From positions 24,001-88,000 of the forward strand of contig JADWOT020001224.1 in assembly GCA_036345935.2 (NCBI GenBank): a DNA stretch of 64,000 nucleotides. The letters run 5' to 3'. This document shows positions 35,301-46,826 of the stretch, in pieces. The stretch's first letter is position 1, and each line of letters opens with the position of its first letter. Below the pieces are notes generated by a model. That model ran no database searches and was not told the DNA's origin. It saw only the letters and a program-made list of their open reading frames with translations. A program made the position numbers and the translations under genes. Origin of the DNA: Taenia hydatigena. Lineage: Eukaryota > Platyhelminthes > Cestoda > Cyclophyllidea > Taeniidae.

Positions 35301-35874
35301 CAGGTTTGCAGTGCAAAATCCAATGCTCTGATGAAATTAGCTGAAATGCCAAATTCTGCGCAATCAAGAGGGTACTCTACCGTCATACTTCAGGCTAGCA
35401 TTTACGAATTTAAAGTGATCATTTGATCAACTGCGATTGGAGGAGCATAGCGATTCAAAGTGAAACCGCTACTGTCGTCCAGTGAACGGATGCATAATTC
35501 TATCCAGACATGCAAGTGCCATCGCGACCATTATTTCAAGCAAATAGATGCACGTTCAGCACTTCCTACTTTGCATCTTCCATGTTCGTGAATCGACATG
35601 AAAGCGTCACTCCGAACTCCGTAGCCAAAAACCTCTCGCAAATCTCGAGACCACCAGCGTTGTCGTTCACAAGGCCAAATGGCAAGATCTGGCAATGCAC
35701 GCAAATCGACATTAATAACGTCCTCCTTGATGGCAATCTGGAGGCCACCGCTTCATCTGCCAAACACTACTAATACAGCCCCAAAAATGCTTCTTTAAAC
35801 ACCAATCTTTGCGAAAACTGTTGAATAAACCACTGTAAACCACACTTTGAATAATAAGTGGGATCCTAAAAAGC
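32344..35874. other. no supported gene; low-complexity patches
   Basis: 32360-32620 is C+T rich. 32734-32781 is an imperfect GTGGT/GATGC repeat. Frames of up to 123 codons (32723-33094, minus) run through the repeat and are not credible. A 65-codon minus-strand frame at 35566-35763 is protein-like but unrecognised. Confidence 0.35.
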
Positions 35875-36000
35875 CCATGATAGGCAAAATTCTGGGGCTT
35901 GCCAGTTGCACATACGACCAGCTAGCGGAGATCGTTTATCTTTATTGCGCGGATATTCCTTGTGATGATGGATTTTAGGCTGGACACTGCTTTCGGCGTA
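35875..36000 (+). repeat. repeat family D, copy 2
   Basis: See the copy at 29480. Encodes SCTYDQLAEIVYL in the corresponding frame and lies 300 bases upstream of repeat family C copy 2. Divergence between the two copies is visibly above 20 percent, so the duplication is not recent. Confidence 0.5.
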
Positions 36001-36299
36001 CTCTAGTTCAGCGTACTTGATTGCGCTTTCGTCACAATTAAGGAAAATAAGAAATTCAGTTGTTTAACACACAAGTCAACTTGCTTCCTTCTTGGGTTAG
36101 CAGCGGCTGTTTTACGTAATCCCAAACTGCAAAGGTAGTGCAAGCGACTAAACGAAGTACCGGGAGAATTCGTTAAGCAGCTGGCATTGTTTACCCACTC
36201 TGCAACTATCTGTGCGATCTAAACGGCCTACCTCTTAACGTCCCCTTGAGAATTGAACGCTTGTCTTAAGTTTCAAAATTCCGAATGCTGACCACCATA

Positions 36300-36621
36300 T
36301 GCTGGTATTATCGCCGCTGTTGCCACCAAGACAGATGTGATGACCACCACCCTCCTCATTGCCCATGGCCGCCGGCTGGCACTTCTGCTTCGGAAGGCAT
36401 CGACAGCAAGCACAGCCACTACCACTACTACAGGCGTCATTGGAAGTAGAAGCAGTTCGACTTACGGAAACATTGGAACTATTGCTTTACCGGTGCAAAG
36501 TGCGGATCGACGTGGAGAGGTGTGCTGCTTAATTACAGCAGATGATGATGATGTGGGGGAAGAAGAGGAAAATGCGAAAACATATTTTCTGAATCCGCGG
36601 CCTAATGGATTGGTTGTGTGA
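36300..36621 (+). repeat. repeat family C, copy 2, with intact 94-codon frame
   Basis: Aligns in reverse with 10165-10375 and 38180-38350. Unlike those, it has an intact frame from ATG 36337 to TGA 36619-36621: a start rich in Leu and Arg, a Thr/Ser stretch (ASTATTTTTGVIGSRSSSTY), then YGNIGTIALP, an acidic run (DDDDVGEEEE) and the end PRPNGLVV. The 38.2 kb copy encodes TYRNVETIAL at the matching place, so similarity holds at protein level. It may be the intact member of a small coding family with dead copies, or a repeat whose frame is open by chance. No domain is recognised. Confidence 0.4.
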
Positions 36622-36813
36622 CTACGGATCAAAAGATTTCAGGCTAGAATCCCACCAAAGCCATAAAGATTCTTCATCTCCACCTCTGCTTGCAGTGGCA
36701 CCATGCCTATCTAACAACGAATCGCATCAGGAAGGATGCACATGCTGCCTGCTTTGCTGCTAGATGGGAAAGATCAGTGAATCGACTGAAAATTGGGAGG
36801 TGAAAAATTGTCA

Positions 36814-36887
36814 TGCCTGGGGAGAGGCTCGAATTCTCGTCACCCATATTGTTAGGATGACGCCCTAGCCCAATGACCTACCTCACC
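36814..36887 (-). pseudogene. degenerate tRNA-like sequence
   Basis: 74 nt on the minus strand with a D-arm-like GGTCATTGGGCTAGGGC, an anticodon-like loop CTAACAA (anticodon AAC if real) and a T loop AATTCGAGCC. The acceptor arms pair poorly (three mismatches) and the T stem loses its closing G-C pair. It resembles the tRNA-Arg-like sequence at 28.8 kb in its D arm. A pseudogene or an old tRNA-derived element. Confidence 0.5.
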
Positions 36888-38006
36888 ACCATTACCACCA
36901 CCCAGTTTTGGGACTCCACGGGGGCGATAGCTTTGTTAATTATATGTTTGAGGATGCAGTGGCATAAGGTCAGCAGCGGCTGTCATTGCAAACTTTCAGA
37001 ACGCCAACATTCAGGGTCGATGAGAGTTAACAACATCCACTTAACACTCAATGTCTTAATATTCACATCGTATGTCCCCATGCCCTTCTTCCCTTCATCA
37101 TTGTCACCTTAGCGATAAAAGCAGTGCCCAACAAGGGACTGTTCTCTCTGGCCAGTGACGGGCTGAGCAGCATTAGGTGATACGAGGGTCATGGAAGATC
37201 CTTCTGCCCATTTGTCGCTGCGAGTAAATTTCGCAAAAGTGCGCTGAAACTGATTCATTCTTGCTATTTTTCTTTCTATCTTATCGTCTGTTGTACCCTG
37301 ACATTTCCCTCTTTTTGAATCAGTAGCTTCAAGGCAATGTACATTTAACTTCACGTTATTCGAATGGCTGACAAATGTGTTTGTCGCTGGGACGAATGAA
37401 CTATAAAGGATCAAAAATGGCAAATATTTATATGAATAAAATAACGCCTGCTATTCACTGGTCTGCTGTATCATGCCTAATTCCTTGACCATCCATCAGT
37501 CACCGCAACCGACCCATAAACTCACAGATTCGAACCGTCAGTCTGAAGTGCTAGGAGTGACCAGCAGTAAAGGCATGTCAAATGTGTCAACTCATTCAGT
37601 CACACCTTAACTACCACATAAGTCATCCCATGTGTCACCGCGGCAAAGCATAGCACCTGATTGGAGCGGAGGTGTTAGAAATGGAAGTAAGTCAGGGAGT
37701 GAGTGCGAAGGTAAAGGTGTGAGAAATGGGTGATGGTAAGGGGAGTGGAGAGGATTGGGGAAGAAGGAAGGAAACTGGTGGTGGAGAAGTGGTCTATTAA
37801 GTTGGGCATGGTCCTAATAGCGTGGATGTTGAGGATTCGAGGCTCTCACTGGACATGCTACTAATTTAGTCGCTTTCTTTTTAGCGCAATTAACTGTCCT
37901 TCCCCTCCAGTGTCAAAGTAGACAGCCTGCTCATCTTTCTTGTTTCGGTTCGTTGCTGCACAGGCACAGTGCTGTTACAAGCAGCGCAGGATATAAAGGA
38001 ACTTTA
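36888..38006. other. no gene; another faint tRNA-like trace at 37.79-37.86 kb
   Basis: The plus-strand stretch from GGTCTATTAAGTTGGGC to GAGGATTCGAGGCTCTC has D-arm and T-arm likeness but no pairable anticodon or acceptor arm. It may be a much older copy of the same kind. A strong acceptor (CTTCCCCTCCAG) ends near 37915 but its open frame runs into the tRNA-like sequence at 38007. Confidence 0.35.
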
Positions 38007-38079
38007 CGGTCTCACCGAAACTTGAACCCGTAGTTTCCTGATCCCAAGTTAGATGCCTTATCCATTAGACCACGAGACC
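38007..38079 (-). tRNA. tRNA-like, Arg-type body with UGG (Pro) anticodon
   Basis: 73 nt on the minus strand. The acceptor stem GGTCTCG/TGAGACC pairs at all seven positions (one G-U). The D arm GGTCTAATGGATAAGGC is nearly the same as in the tRNA-Arg-like gene at 28.8 kb. The anticodon loop CTTGGGA gives UGG, read as proline. The anticodon stem has one mismatch, and the T stem one mismatch and two G-U pairs. It may be a functional tRNA-Pro or a member of an arginine-tRNA-derived family with a changed anticodon loop. Confidence 0.55.
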
Positions 38080-38179
38080 AACACTCATTGCTTTCACTTT
38101 AAACCCCATTTTCTCCTTATCACTACCATCCAGTGCAGTCAAGCAGCACACCTCCTTCTTCTATCAGTCCATTCTTTAC

Positions 38180-38350
38180 AGGTTTAATGCGATTGTTTCA
38201 ACATTTCTGTATGTGTGAATTACTTCTACTTTCGATGACGCCGTGGTAGTGACTACGGCTGTGTTTGCGTAGATGCCTTATGAAGCAGGCGCTCCAGCCG
38301 GCGATGACGGGCAAGGAAGATGAGTGGTGGTTCGCTAAGTGATCCTGACA
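38180..38350 (-). repeat. repeat family C, copy 3
   Basis: Reverse complement aligns with 36300-36510 (blocks TCATCGCCGGCTGGAGC, GGCGTCATCGAAAGTAGAAG, CATACAGAAATGTTG). The frame matching the intact copy is interrupted. It begins 100 bases beyond the 5' end of the tRNA-like sequence at 38007-38079 on the same strand. Confidence 0.55.
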
Positions 38351-40655
38351 CTCAGCATTATTAGTTAGACCTCATGTGCCGCGTTCTTCTCTCAGCGAAA
38401 ATAGCGATTGTTCGTTCCGAAATCGCAAAACTTATTATTCGCAGCCCAGAAAATGGACGCTTGTGACGAAGGGATCTCACATCGGCCTCTGCTTTGCTTG
38501 TTCGGAGGGCTATATTTGTGCCATGCAAGTCTTTCCGGTTCCCGCAATGTTCCACAGAAATGAATCAATTTAAATATCATGCTGGTCCTTATTCTGGCAT
38601 TTGCACGGATTTTTTCAGGTAATTACTTACTAAATTACCCAATCAATCAAATTGGCAGTAAAGGAGAAAAACGTGTCACTGCTTTTGAAAGCGTGAAAGC
38701 TTTTTTCATTTCCTATCACTTATGTGGTACAAAGATGTACTTCTGACCATGCTTCATTATTGCGCAATTCACGTCTTGCCAATCTCATAGTATTGGGCCA
38801 GCTAATGAAGTCGTTTTGGTCGACAACCGGCAGAGAAGTATTGAAGTTACCAAGGCCCTTAAGAAATGTTGGACGACATTTCGTCTTATTCGACCCATTC
38901 CCTGTTGTTGAAAGCGACTGCAATAACTAGTGCCTGATAGGCCGCGGGAGACCCCAAAGTGACTCTTGAAGAATTCACCAGACGGATTATGCAGTCGTAC
39001 TCATAATGCGTACAACGTTTCTTCGAAAGTCTAATTTGACCGGTAATGTAGTCCGCAGTTTTAGCACAACAACACCCTTTTAGGCAAGCAGGCTACGAGC
39101 ACGATTTTCTCTTGTTTGTTGGAGATCGATTAGCAAATACAAATTTTGGGACTTCAAAACAAAACCTACATTCCTCACTTGACACCATGTAAGGATGGGA
39201 GCAGGGAACAGACCGAAGTCTATAATTCTGTCGAGTTGCTCAGGTTCAAGCGCGATTAGCAAGCGTAGATTGGGATCTAACTGCTCCTCCTTTTATAGCA
39301 GAGCTTTGAAATCATTTCGAATGGAATTAGTTGAAGGTAGTGGGAAAAGTAGCTGGCAGAGACATTTGTGCAGCGTAATCCATTTTAAATGCACTGCCAT
39401 CTAGTAGTAAAGAAGTAACATTTGGAGAGAATCCACCTCATACTCAGTTAGCCGTGTGAAGATTAACCATGCTAAAGGCGTTAGGGTAGCTGCATACCTC
39501 TAAAGCCATTCCGGGAGATGCATCGGTGATTTTGCGTTGTGAACCGTTTCGAAATAGCCATTATCAGAGCAAGCCAGCATAGATTTGATGTGTATCGAAG
39601 ATGCGGGGCCTAAATAATTGGCACCAGGGAGACGTCAACACATTGCCTGCCCATTGCATATGCAATAAAATAAAAAAGGACCTCAGAAGTTTTTATGTAC
39701 AGTAAAATCTTGCTGCAACAATGGCATTTATACCATTGTCTGCATGCAGCTAATGGGCAATCTCATGGTTCCTCAAATTGCCGTTGTCAGATAGACTTGT
39801 CTAACATGCATCGATCAAATTGTCGAGGATTGGGTAAAATATTACCGCTTCCAGGAGGCGAATCATTCTGACAAGCTTATTTTTGAATCGCTTGCTATTA
39901 ATTGCAAAATGCGGCAAACTTTATGGTTCACGGTCCAAAACGTGAGTATAGCTAAAAGTTGACGGAAAGAGGCAATTAGTTTGGCATGCATAGACAAGGT
40001 CTGACTATGCCACTTATGTTACAAGTCGTTATGTCCTTTTACGGGCTACTCTTAGAATCCATTCACTCCTTCCGTGTAGCTGCATTGGGCAGTATATCTT
40101 CGCGGGGGGTGTTAATTTTGCTGGTAAATACAAAACAAAGGCAAGAAAATGCGTAATTTTATGGCAGCTTTTCCGACAAGCATAGTGCTAAAGAATAAAT
40201 CTTTTCATACATGACGATATCAACAATTGAGTATCACCAGAAATCGCATGCATTCCTACAAGCATGTCATGCAACAGTCACACGGCAATAACTACTCGTG
40301 TGGCTTGAGTGCGTGCATTCGATACAAAATAAATGAGTAGACTGGGAAGTGTTGAGGCATATGTACCTCAAGAAAGCTCACGCACTGATAGAAGGCACAC
40401 CTGTCCAAGCAGTTTAGACCGAAGGAAGCGAATGATGAGCTAATGGTTGTCTGAATTGTTCCCTGCTGTCGTCATTAATAACCAGCTTTTGACCACGTAG
40501 TGAATTCAAACGAAAATCATGGGGTAGCTTAACCGTTTTTTGCCTTATTTATATCAGATTTCACTTCAAAAACATCCTCGGTTTTACAGGATACAATGTT
40601 TCGGTTTAATTTCAATTTGTCTTATTTTATGTTGCTTCATCTCTTTCATTTTCAG
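38351..40655. other. no supported gene
   Basis: Short overlapping frames on both strands at 38.4, 38.8 and 39.2 kb, none with motifs. The end of the span is a T-rich tract leading to the acceptor at 40655. Confidence 0.4.
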
Positions 40656-40727
40656 GTGCAACGAGTAAGGTCCAATCATCACATGCACACGCACGTCTCG
40701 GACGTGGTTACTCTGGCTTAGCTACGG
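40656..40727 (+). CDS. candidate internal exon, 72 nt
   Basis: The acceptor CTTCATCTCTTTCATTTTCAG and the donor ACGG/GTAAGTG are both near consensus. The 72 nt between them are open in one frame, reading ATSKVQSSHAHARLGRGYSG and then LAT; the length is a multiple of three. Two strong sites at exon-like spacing give more weight than a single acceptor would. The family is unknown, and it may be a cassette exon of a gene with long introns. Confidence 0.4.
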
Positions 40728-42302
40728 GTAAGTGAATTTTACTTACTTCACGCAATCTCCATCAGGGTGTGCCAATAACCTGGTTTCTGTACCCCATTTA
40801 GGGCATCGACACCACAATGTAGAGAAAAATTCCCACAAAAGCTCGAATTTGATGCACTGAATATTTTTTAGCGATGCATCATGTAATTCGGACGAACCGT
40901 GGCTGGGTAAGGGGTTCTGCAAAGGGTGGTGATCCACTATCTCAGCTGTCAGTGCATTACGATTGACTTAGACCTTAGACCTTCGCATTGAGTGTAATGA
41001 TCACATAGGCAGGGGAAACAGTGATCGAGGCTGAGCTCATTCAGACTAGCTTCATTCTCAGTCGCAGATGATACTCCTTCCACTAACCTATTCGAGACCA
41101 CTGATCGCCTCTCCCTTAAAAGATGTATTCTGGCATGCATTTCAACCCTGTTGCTACTTTCTGAAACTGTTTAGCAGTTCGATAAACAATAAGGTACGAT
41201 CATCAATTAGAGGATGTTTGTAAGACCACGGACTAATTAAACCTTGGCGGATTTGCACAAAACACACACAGGGTCATTTCGTCTTGCAATTCAACTAAGA
41301 CTAATGCTAATGTAAAGCATTCATTATACGATTGCTGACTTGAATGAATGAGTAATAAATGCATACGGATGCTCTAAGCAGCATCCATCATAACGAATAC
41401 AAGACATAAATAAATTGGGTGTGTGCGAAATGTGTGAACGGTGTTGTGCTTTCTGTATCATGGAATTGCTGCTAGCGGGCAACCGCTGATAAAACATTCT
41501 TAACCTTATCATTACTATCCCTGAAATATTATGCTTAGGAATGCTTTAGAACCTCAAGTGTACAGCTTAGACTTTATTTAAATGGAAGCACTGAATGTCA
41601 GCTTCTTTATGCACTTACCTTTTGTGTAAAAACAAAATAGCATTGAATAAGCCACCCACCCACCCACTTACACTTTTGCACCATCAGGATTGATGTGGTG
41701 TGATTTCACGACGCTGGAGCGGAAAGCCGATGAGGGAACAAGACACGGTGAAGCAGAGGCGATGAGGTAGGCAAAACTCACCTAGTTCACAACTGTTCTA
41801 ATGTCGGAGCTACGAAGACTGCTAAACACTTGTCTTCCAGTCCTTTCCTGTCCACTGGAGCAACGCAAGATTCCACTGGTCGAAGGAGAGAGGCTGGCAA
41901 CAGGAATGGGTGAAGGAAGTAGGAGCGCGTAATAGCGCATTTGGTTCCTACCCAGGATATCTCCATGCAGCTATGATTGCATGGCTTATGCTTCCCTTCC
42001 CTTGCCTCCCGATGCTTTGCGCGTAGTTGGGATTTGTCTCTACTGTTTGGAAGCCTTATCTCCAATTAATTCATTCTTGCTGGCCACGATCAAGCCATAT
42101 TATGGCAAACATATTTTGTTCCTACTTGCCGCAATAATTCTCTGTACTCGTAAGCCAATTTCTCCTACCTCACCTTCTACTCGTCCTCCTCCTGCTTTGA
42201 GCTCTATTGGCTGACACGGAGTAGGCAGGCAGGACGTAATTGCAGTGAGTTTTGAAGGCGGCATAGCGGAGTAGAAGGGTAAGGCAGGGGGATGAAGCGT
42301 AC
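40728..42302. other. no supported gene
   Basis: Short frames without motifs. Nothing recognisable. Confidence 0.4.
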
Positions 42303-42365
42303 TGATCTCGACGTGATTTGAACACACATCTAGAGTCAGACTCTCTACTCTCACACTACTAGGTT
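42303..42365 (-). pseudogene. tRNA-Trp pseudogene with CUA anticodon
   Basis: The 31 bases at the 5' end align position by position with animal tRNA-Trp up to GTCTGAC, and the T arm GTTCAAATCACGTC matches too. The anticodon loop is CTCTAGA, giving CUA in place of CCA, an amber-reading triplet. About nine bases of the 3' anticodon stem and variable loop are missing (63 nt in total), and the acceptor stem has three mismatches, so it should not fold or be charged. A dead copy, not a suppressor. Confidence 0.6.
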
Positions 42366-43097
42366 TCCATGGTAGTCTTCGTGCCAGTTCGTCAGTATCT
42401 GCCCTTCTCCCCTCGCAGCATTGTGATCTTTGCAGTCGCCTACCTCTGCTGCCAGCATAGCTGCTATGGAAGACAGTAATGGCATTTAGACAGGCCTGAG
42501 TGATAAGGTAATGATACCACCGCCACATTTGCCCGCGCAGTTTTTGGGTGCGATGGTGTGCAGTTGGGAAGGAGAGGAGAGTGAGTGGGTGGGATGGGTT
42601 AGAATAATAGGAACCTCACCTCCCACGCGTTGTCTCCCATTTGATTCGTCATTATTAGAAAGTCAGGCACGCAAGCAGAATTGCCTCACATGACCGAATT
42701 TCACAAAATTACTTTCATTTATCGAAAGCCATCTTAATTTTGATCCAAAGCTTGTTTCCCAGACGAGTAGTTTTGAGCAACCAGAACTGATGAAGCACTC
42801 CGGTTGAATGATTTTGGTTTAAGCTGTCAAGACGACGTACCTTGACAGCGGTTGTGGCCGCGATAATGCCTTCATCAGATGGCAAGCATGCATCTCTAAC
42901 TTTTATTAACCTACATTCGATTACAAGACCTCGATGCAGATGGATTGTAGTGGAATAAGCCATCATCATTTAGAACTCTTCCATTCTTTAATCTTGCTTC
43001 AATCATTCGGATAAACTGGCCATTTTAGTTTGCAGTAAAATGCAACGAAATTTTCGTAATAATGTTTTCAGTTAATCATCTTAAACAAATTCATTAG
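42366..43097. other. no supported gene
   Basis: An 84-codon minus-strand frame (42715-42969) is present but without motif. On the plus strand the span ends in the acceptor at 43097. Confidence 0.35.
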
Positions 43098-43257
43098 GAT
43101 CAGCCAGTTTTATCCCGGTGTGATTAAGGTGATAGCGGTTGGATTTTTCTTGTTTTTCCTTTTCCATGTAGCCGCTACTGTTAGCCTACTCTTTTTAGTC
43201 GGCTATTTGTTTTCTGAGAAGTCTAAGAAGCTGATTTTACCCACTTACGCAAGCTAA
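43098..43257 (+). CDS. candidate terminal exon with a membrane segment
   Basis: After the acceptor AACAAATTCATTAG, a frame stays open for 52 codons to TAA 43255-43257. It reads ISQFYPGVIK, then a continuous hydrophobic stretch (VIAVGFFLFFLFHVAATVSL and LLFLVG), then a basic tail (SEKSKKLILPTYAS). The layout, a membrane helix followed by a positively charged short tail, is typical of a C-terminal membrane anchor or last helix of a multi-pass protein. T-rich DNA can produce hydrophobic frames by chance, which is the main doubt. No upstream exon was identified. Confidence 0.35.
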
Positions 43258-43593
43258 TGGGATTGACACAATTAAGAGTTCCATAAAATTCTGTAATCGA
43301 TGCTGTTAGACAATTCAGCTCATGAAGTTTGTGACATGCTGAGTTGCAAATTGTGGGATTTTCAATGCACTTAAGTTGCAAGTGCCCGTGTTTCGCCCAC
43401 CAGTTGTGCGTTAACCAAAATTAATTATTAACCATCTCTTGTTGCTTTGTTAACCGTTCCTGCACTACCGTTTAAAAGTGATTTGCACGCAATCGATGCG
43501 CTCAGTTCAATCTACGACATGATTGAACCCGCCTTTAGTCTAGCAACTACCTCCCACCACACCTTGTTTGTCAAATTCTCCTAACCATTACAG

Positions 43594-43742
43594 ATTCGCA
43601 GATGCATATTCATGTATCTACCTTCCTTCATTGCCTTTTAGTGAGGCTAGAAATGGTTGCTTCTCCATCTCCCACTTTGTTTTCACAAATTGACATCCTC
43701 CGAAGTGAAATTTACAATTTGTCCATCTCCCTCTCCTCCTGA
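43594..43742 (+). CDS. possible terminal exon, 48 codons
   Basis: The acceptor AATTCTCCTAACCATTACAG is followed by a frame open for 48 codons to TGA 43740-43742 (SQMHIHVSTFLHCLLVRLEM start, ILRSEIYNLSISLSS end). A second frame is also open for 32 codons, so the choice is uncertain. The family is unknown. Confidence 0.25.
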
Positions 43743-45739
43743 GTCAGACTTCATCGATGCCATTTTGGTGAGTTCCATCCATATTTTGACTGTCCATGTC
43801 TATTACCCATTGCATGCTTTCCATGTTTATTGCCAATGGTAGGCCTGAACTTAGATTAGACTGAACTGAACTTTGCTAATGATCGTATCTCATTTTTCTG
43901 CTTTCTGCCTCGTTCCGTGCCAGTGCTCCTGTTTCCTCTTTCCTTTTACCACTTCAGCCCATCCCAGACCCCACCCATTCGGCCTCGTGCTCCATTGTAC
44001 TCTTGAGAATGAAGATAAGCACGTCGACCTGTTATAACCTCGCAATTTGGATTCCAACTAGACTTTTATTTACCGCATTGCTAATGTCCATCCTTTGTTC
44101 TTTTAAAACATCTCTATGCCGTGCCCATTACGCAGACACACAATAATGCGCAACTTTCCTTTAGTTGAAGTTGCAAATCACTATGGGACGCGAATATGCA
44201 CCCGTCTCAGAAGAAGGATAATTCGTCATCAGGTATTTATGTAAAGATTATGATAGTCATGAATTATGATGCTACCTACTAAGATGCCGGCAGGAGAAAA
44301 CTTAATGTCAGTTCCTTCATTCGTAGGCGCTACTTTGTTGGCTACAATAGCGAAGGAACAAGGGGCGATATTCTGTGTTGTCTATGCGAATGAGTGAAAT
44401 GTAACAGCTGGAATGGAGACCCAATCGGCAAACTGCGTTAACAAGCATGTAAGTTTTTATCGTTTTTGCAAGTTTATTTTAAAATTTAATCACGTAAATG
44501 AGGATGAAGACTGTGTTTTATATTCAGCAGAAAGTAGACTGCCCGCAAACGCTAATATTGCGTCATGTGCATCGTTGAAACTAAATGAAGTCTCCTCTGT
44601 CTATGCTGCACTACCATAATTTACTTGAACCCTGCTTTATCTCGTCGAAAATGGCACTGAAAGTAACAGAATGGAAAAATAGAACAGCCCAAAGGTAAAA
44701 AACAATAAATACAAAAGAATGAATGATTCATTCTTAAGGGCACGAGAGTTTCATCCTGTAATGCTTAAAATGAGCCTAGAATGTCCTCTATACCACCAGC
44801 GCCTTTACCTAATGCAAGCATGTTAGTCAGTGATATAAATGTCCAACCAAGGAAGCTTTCTAGGTAGCCATTTTCGGGGTCGATTGTCTGGTCAAGTGTG
44901 GGCTTAAGCTATCATTTAACAGAAGCTTGATTATTTTGCTGACAGCTGGCGTTTGATCCGGAGTTGATTTGAAGAAAGGGGGTGAACTCTGTCTGCATTG
45001 ACTGCGTTGCTGTTTCTCATTCTCGGGCACTCAAGTGCAGGTGTTCTACCGCTTTAATGAAAGGCGTGGCCGAGATCTCACCCAACAGTGCACTAGCTCG
45101 TTTCAACAGCATTTTCCTTGTAACGTAATGCTTAACCTTTCCTATGTTATAACCGCTTCTTTTCAATGCTGTTGACTACGTGGTATGCCCACTGATTTCA
45201 TGCAATTGTGAGTTGCTATTCATGGATGCAGCCGGGTTCTGGCCCGACTATATAGGATGTGGTGGTGATGGGAGTGGTCATTCGTAAGTGTTGTGGTGAA
45301 AGAGACAGCGGTTTCGTTAAACTACCGCATTAAAACTACCCTAGATGTGGCAAAATTTGATGGCGGATGTGATACGGACAACAGCGGGCTTGTGGATCGA
45401 CGAGTGAATGGAGAAATAGGCAATGTGTCTAGTCAAGGTTAGGAACCGACAGTGTATGCAACGTGGGATCATATGTGAGTGCGATGTTTTGACATGGTGT
45501 GTTTCGTGTAAGAATCAATGGCGTTGCAAACTTAAATGTGGCTTGTTCGATTGTAAAAAATTTGCACGAAATTTTTAAGTCCTTATTTAATTGGCATGTA
45601 AGCGCAACATCAGCAGCAGAGGTCATGGAACCTCTGCGATGCGGTTATTGTTGCCCATTTGGAAGGAGCATAGCAATCCCTTTTACGAAACAGGGAAGCA
45701 TAAGGGAGCAATCAACATCTGACTCTCAAGTAGTCAGGC
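43743..45739. other. no supported gene
   Basis: Around 43985-44020 the bases GAGAATGAAGATAAGCACGT resemble GAGAACGAAGGTAAGCGCGT at 50822-50841, perhaps related exon ends. Otherwise nothing recognisable. Confidence 0.35.
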
Positions 45740-46022
45740 AAAACCACAAAGGAGGCGTCTAAGGTGAAGGTGCCGAAGGTGGAAAAGGCGAAGAGGAGGA
45801 AGGGGACCTACGGCATCCATATCTACAAATTGTTGCGCCAGGTGTATCCAGACACGAGCATCTCGTCGAAGGTGCTGTAGGTCATTAGATCTGTCGTGAT
45901 CGACATCTTCGAAGGTATTGCCACCGAGTCGGGCCGGTTAGCGCATTGCAATAAGTCGACATTCACCAGTGGAGCGGTTCAGACTGCTGTGTGTCTAATG
46001 CAAGTGCACCAGCTCCAAGTGA
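45740..46022 (+). pseudogene. histone H2B pseudogene
   Basis: The frame from 45740 reads a lysine-rich start (KVEKAKRRKGTYG), then IHIYKLLRQVYPDTSISSK, a stop (TAG 45878-45880), IDIFEGIATESGRLAHCNK, STFTSGAVQTAV and CLM, matching histone H2B from its N-terminal tail through the histone fold. About 17 codons of the C-terminal helix are then missing, with a frame change, and the exact H2B ending KCTSSK plus TGA follows at 46002-46022. H2B normally pairs with H2A in the nucleosome. The in-frame stop, deletion and frame change show that this copy is dead. It is intronless, as histone genes normally are, so retroposition cannot be told from a decayed cluster gene. Confidence 0.85.
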
Positions 46023-46826
46023 ATGGAATGGGTTTGGAGTGCAGAGTGAGCGAGTGAATGCATCCCACGGCCCTGTTGAGGGTCACTGCAATCTCCACCT
46101 TCATTCTTGATTGTGTGGCAGAAATATATATTCCTACTACCACTCCTGGCTCGTATCCATTGTCACCATGCTCTCAGGTTGCTACTGTTGGTTCTGGCAG
46201 TGCCTATGTCTAGGTGTAGGTGAGGGCAGGGCAGAGCAAGGACAGGAAGTGGATATAGTAATGGGGCGTGTAAGGGCGCTTACGATGGTTGGGTCGACAG
46301 TGAAAAGGAAAGAGTGAAGAGGGGTAGGCTTTATGCTATTGAGTGACTCACAGTGCTCTCGCAAAAGGGCGTCTCATTCACATGCCTTGACCTCTCACCC
46401 ACTCTTGTGCACACATCTAAACATCTCTTTTGTAGACGCACACCGTCATAGACAACCGCCGCCACCGGCATGGCTATCGGTTGTGCTCAATTTGTCCAAC
46501 TTGTCGCGTCAAATTCTCGCGCCATGGCAGTCCATCCCACCACTAGTCCACCAATGTGACGTACAAGTGCGTGTAGGAGAAGAAAGAAATGTACCGCACC
46601 CCATCCAAATTCCCGCTGTAATTCTGCGTGTCGTAGCATCACCGCTCAACACTGCAGCTTCTACATCAAAGACAGTAAAACAGACCAACACCCAAATGTC
46701 AGCCAATCGACCGACACATCCAGTAGTCAACTATCCACCTTGTGTTGACGCTCAAGAGGGCCATTACCGCACTCGTAGTTGCAAACTTGGTCAGTTAGTC
46801 TGCCTGTGGGGAGGCACATGGTCAGC
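46023..46826. other. interval between the H2B and H2A remnants
   Basis: Higher in GC than its surroundings. A 182-codon plus-strand frame (46333-46881) fills much of it and then runs antisense over the end of the H2A remnant, so it is unlikely to be a gene. No TATA box or histone 3' hairpin could be recognised with certainty. Confidence 0.35.

Noticed and set aside
37785..37860. A further tRNA-like sequence on the plus strand.
   Set aside because: Only the D-arm and T-arm outlines are present; no stem pairs convincingly.
42100..42528. 142-codon minus-strand frame as a gene.
   Set aside because: It reads straight through the tRNA-Trp pseudogene, so it cannot be an old coding region.
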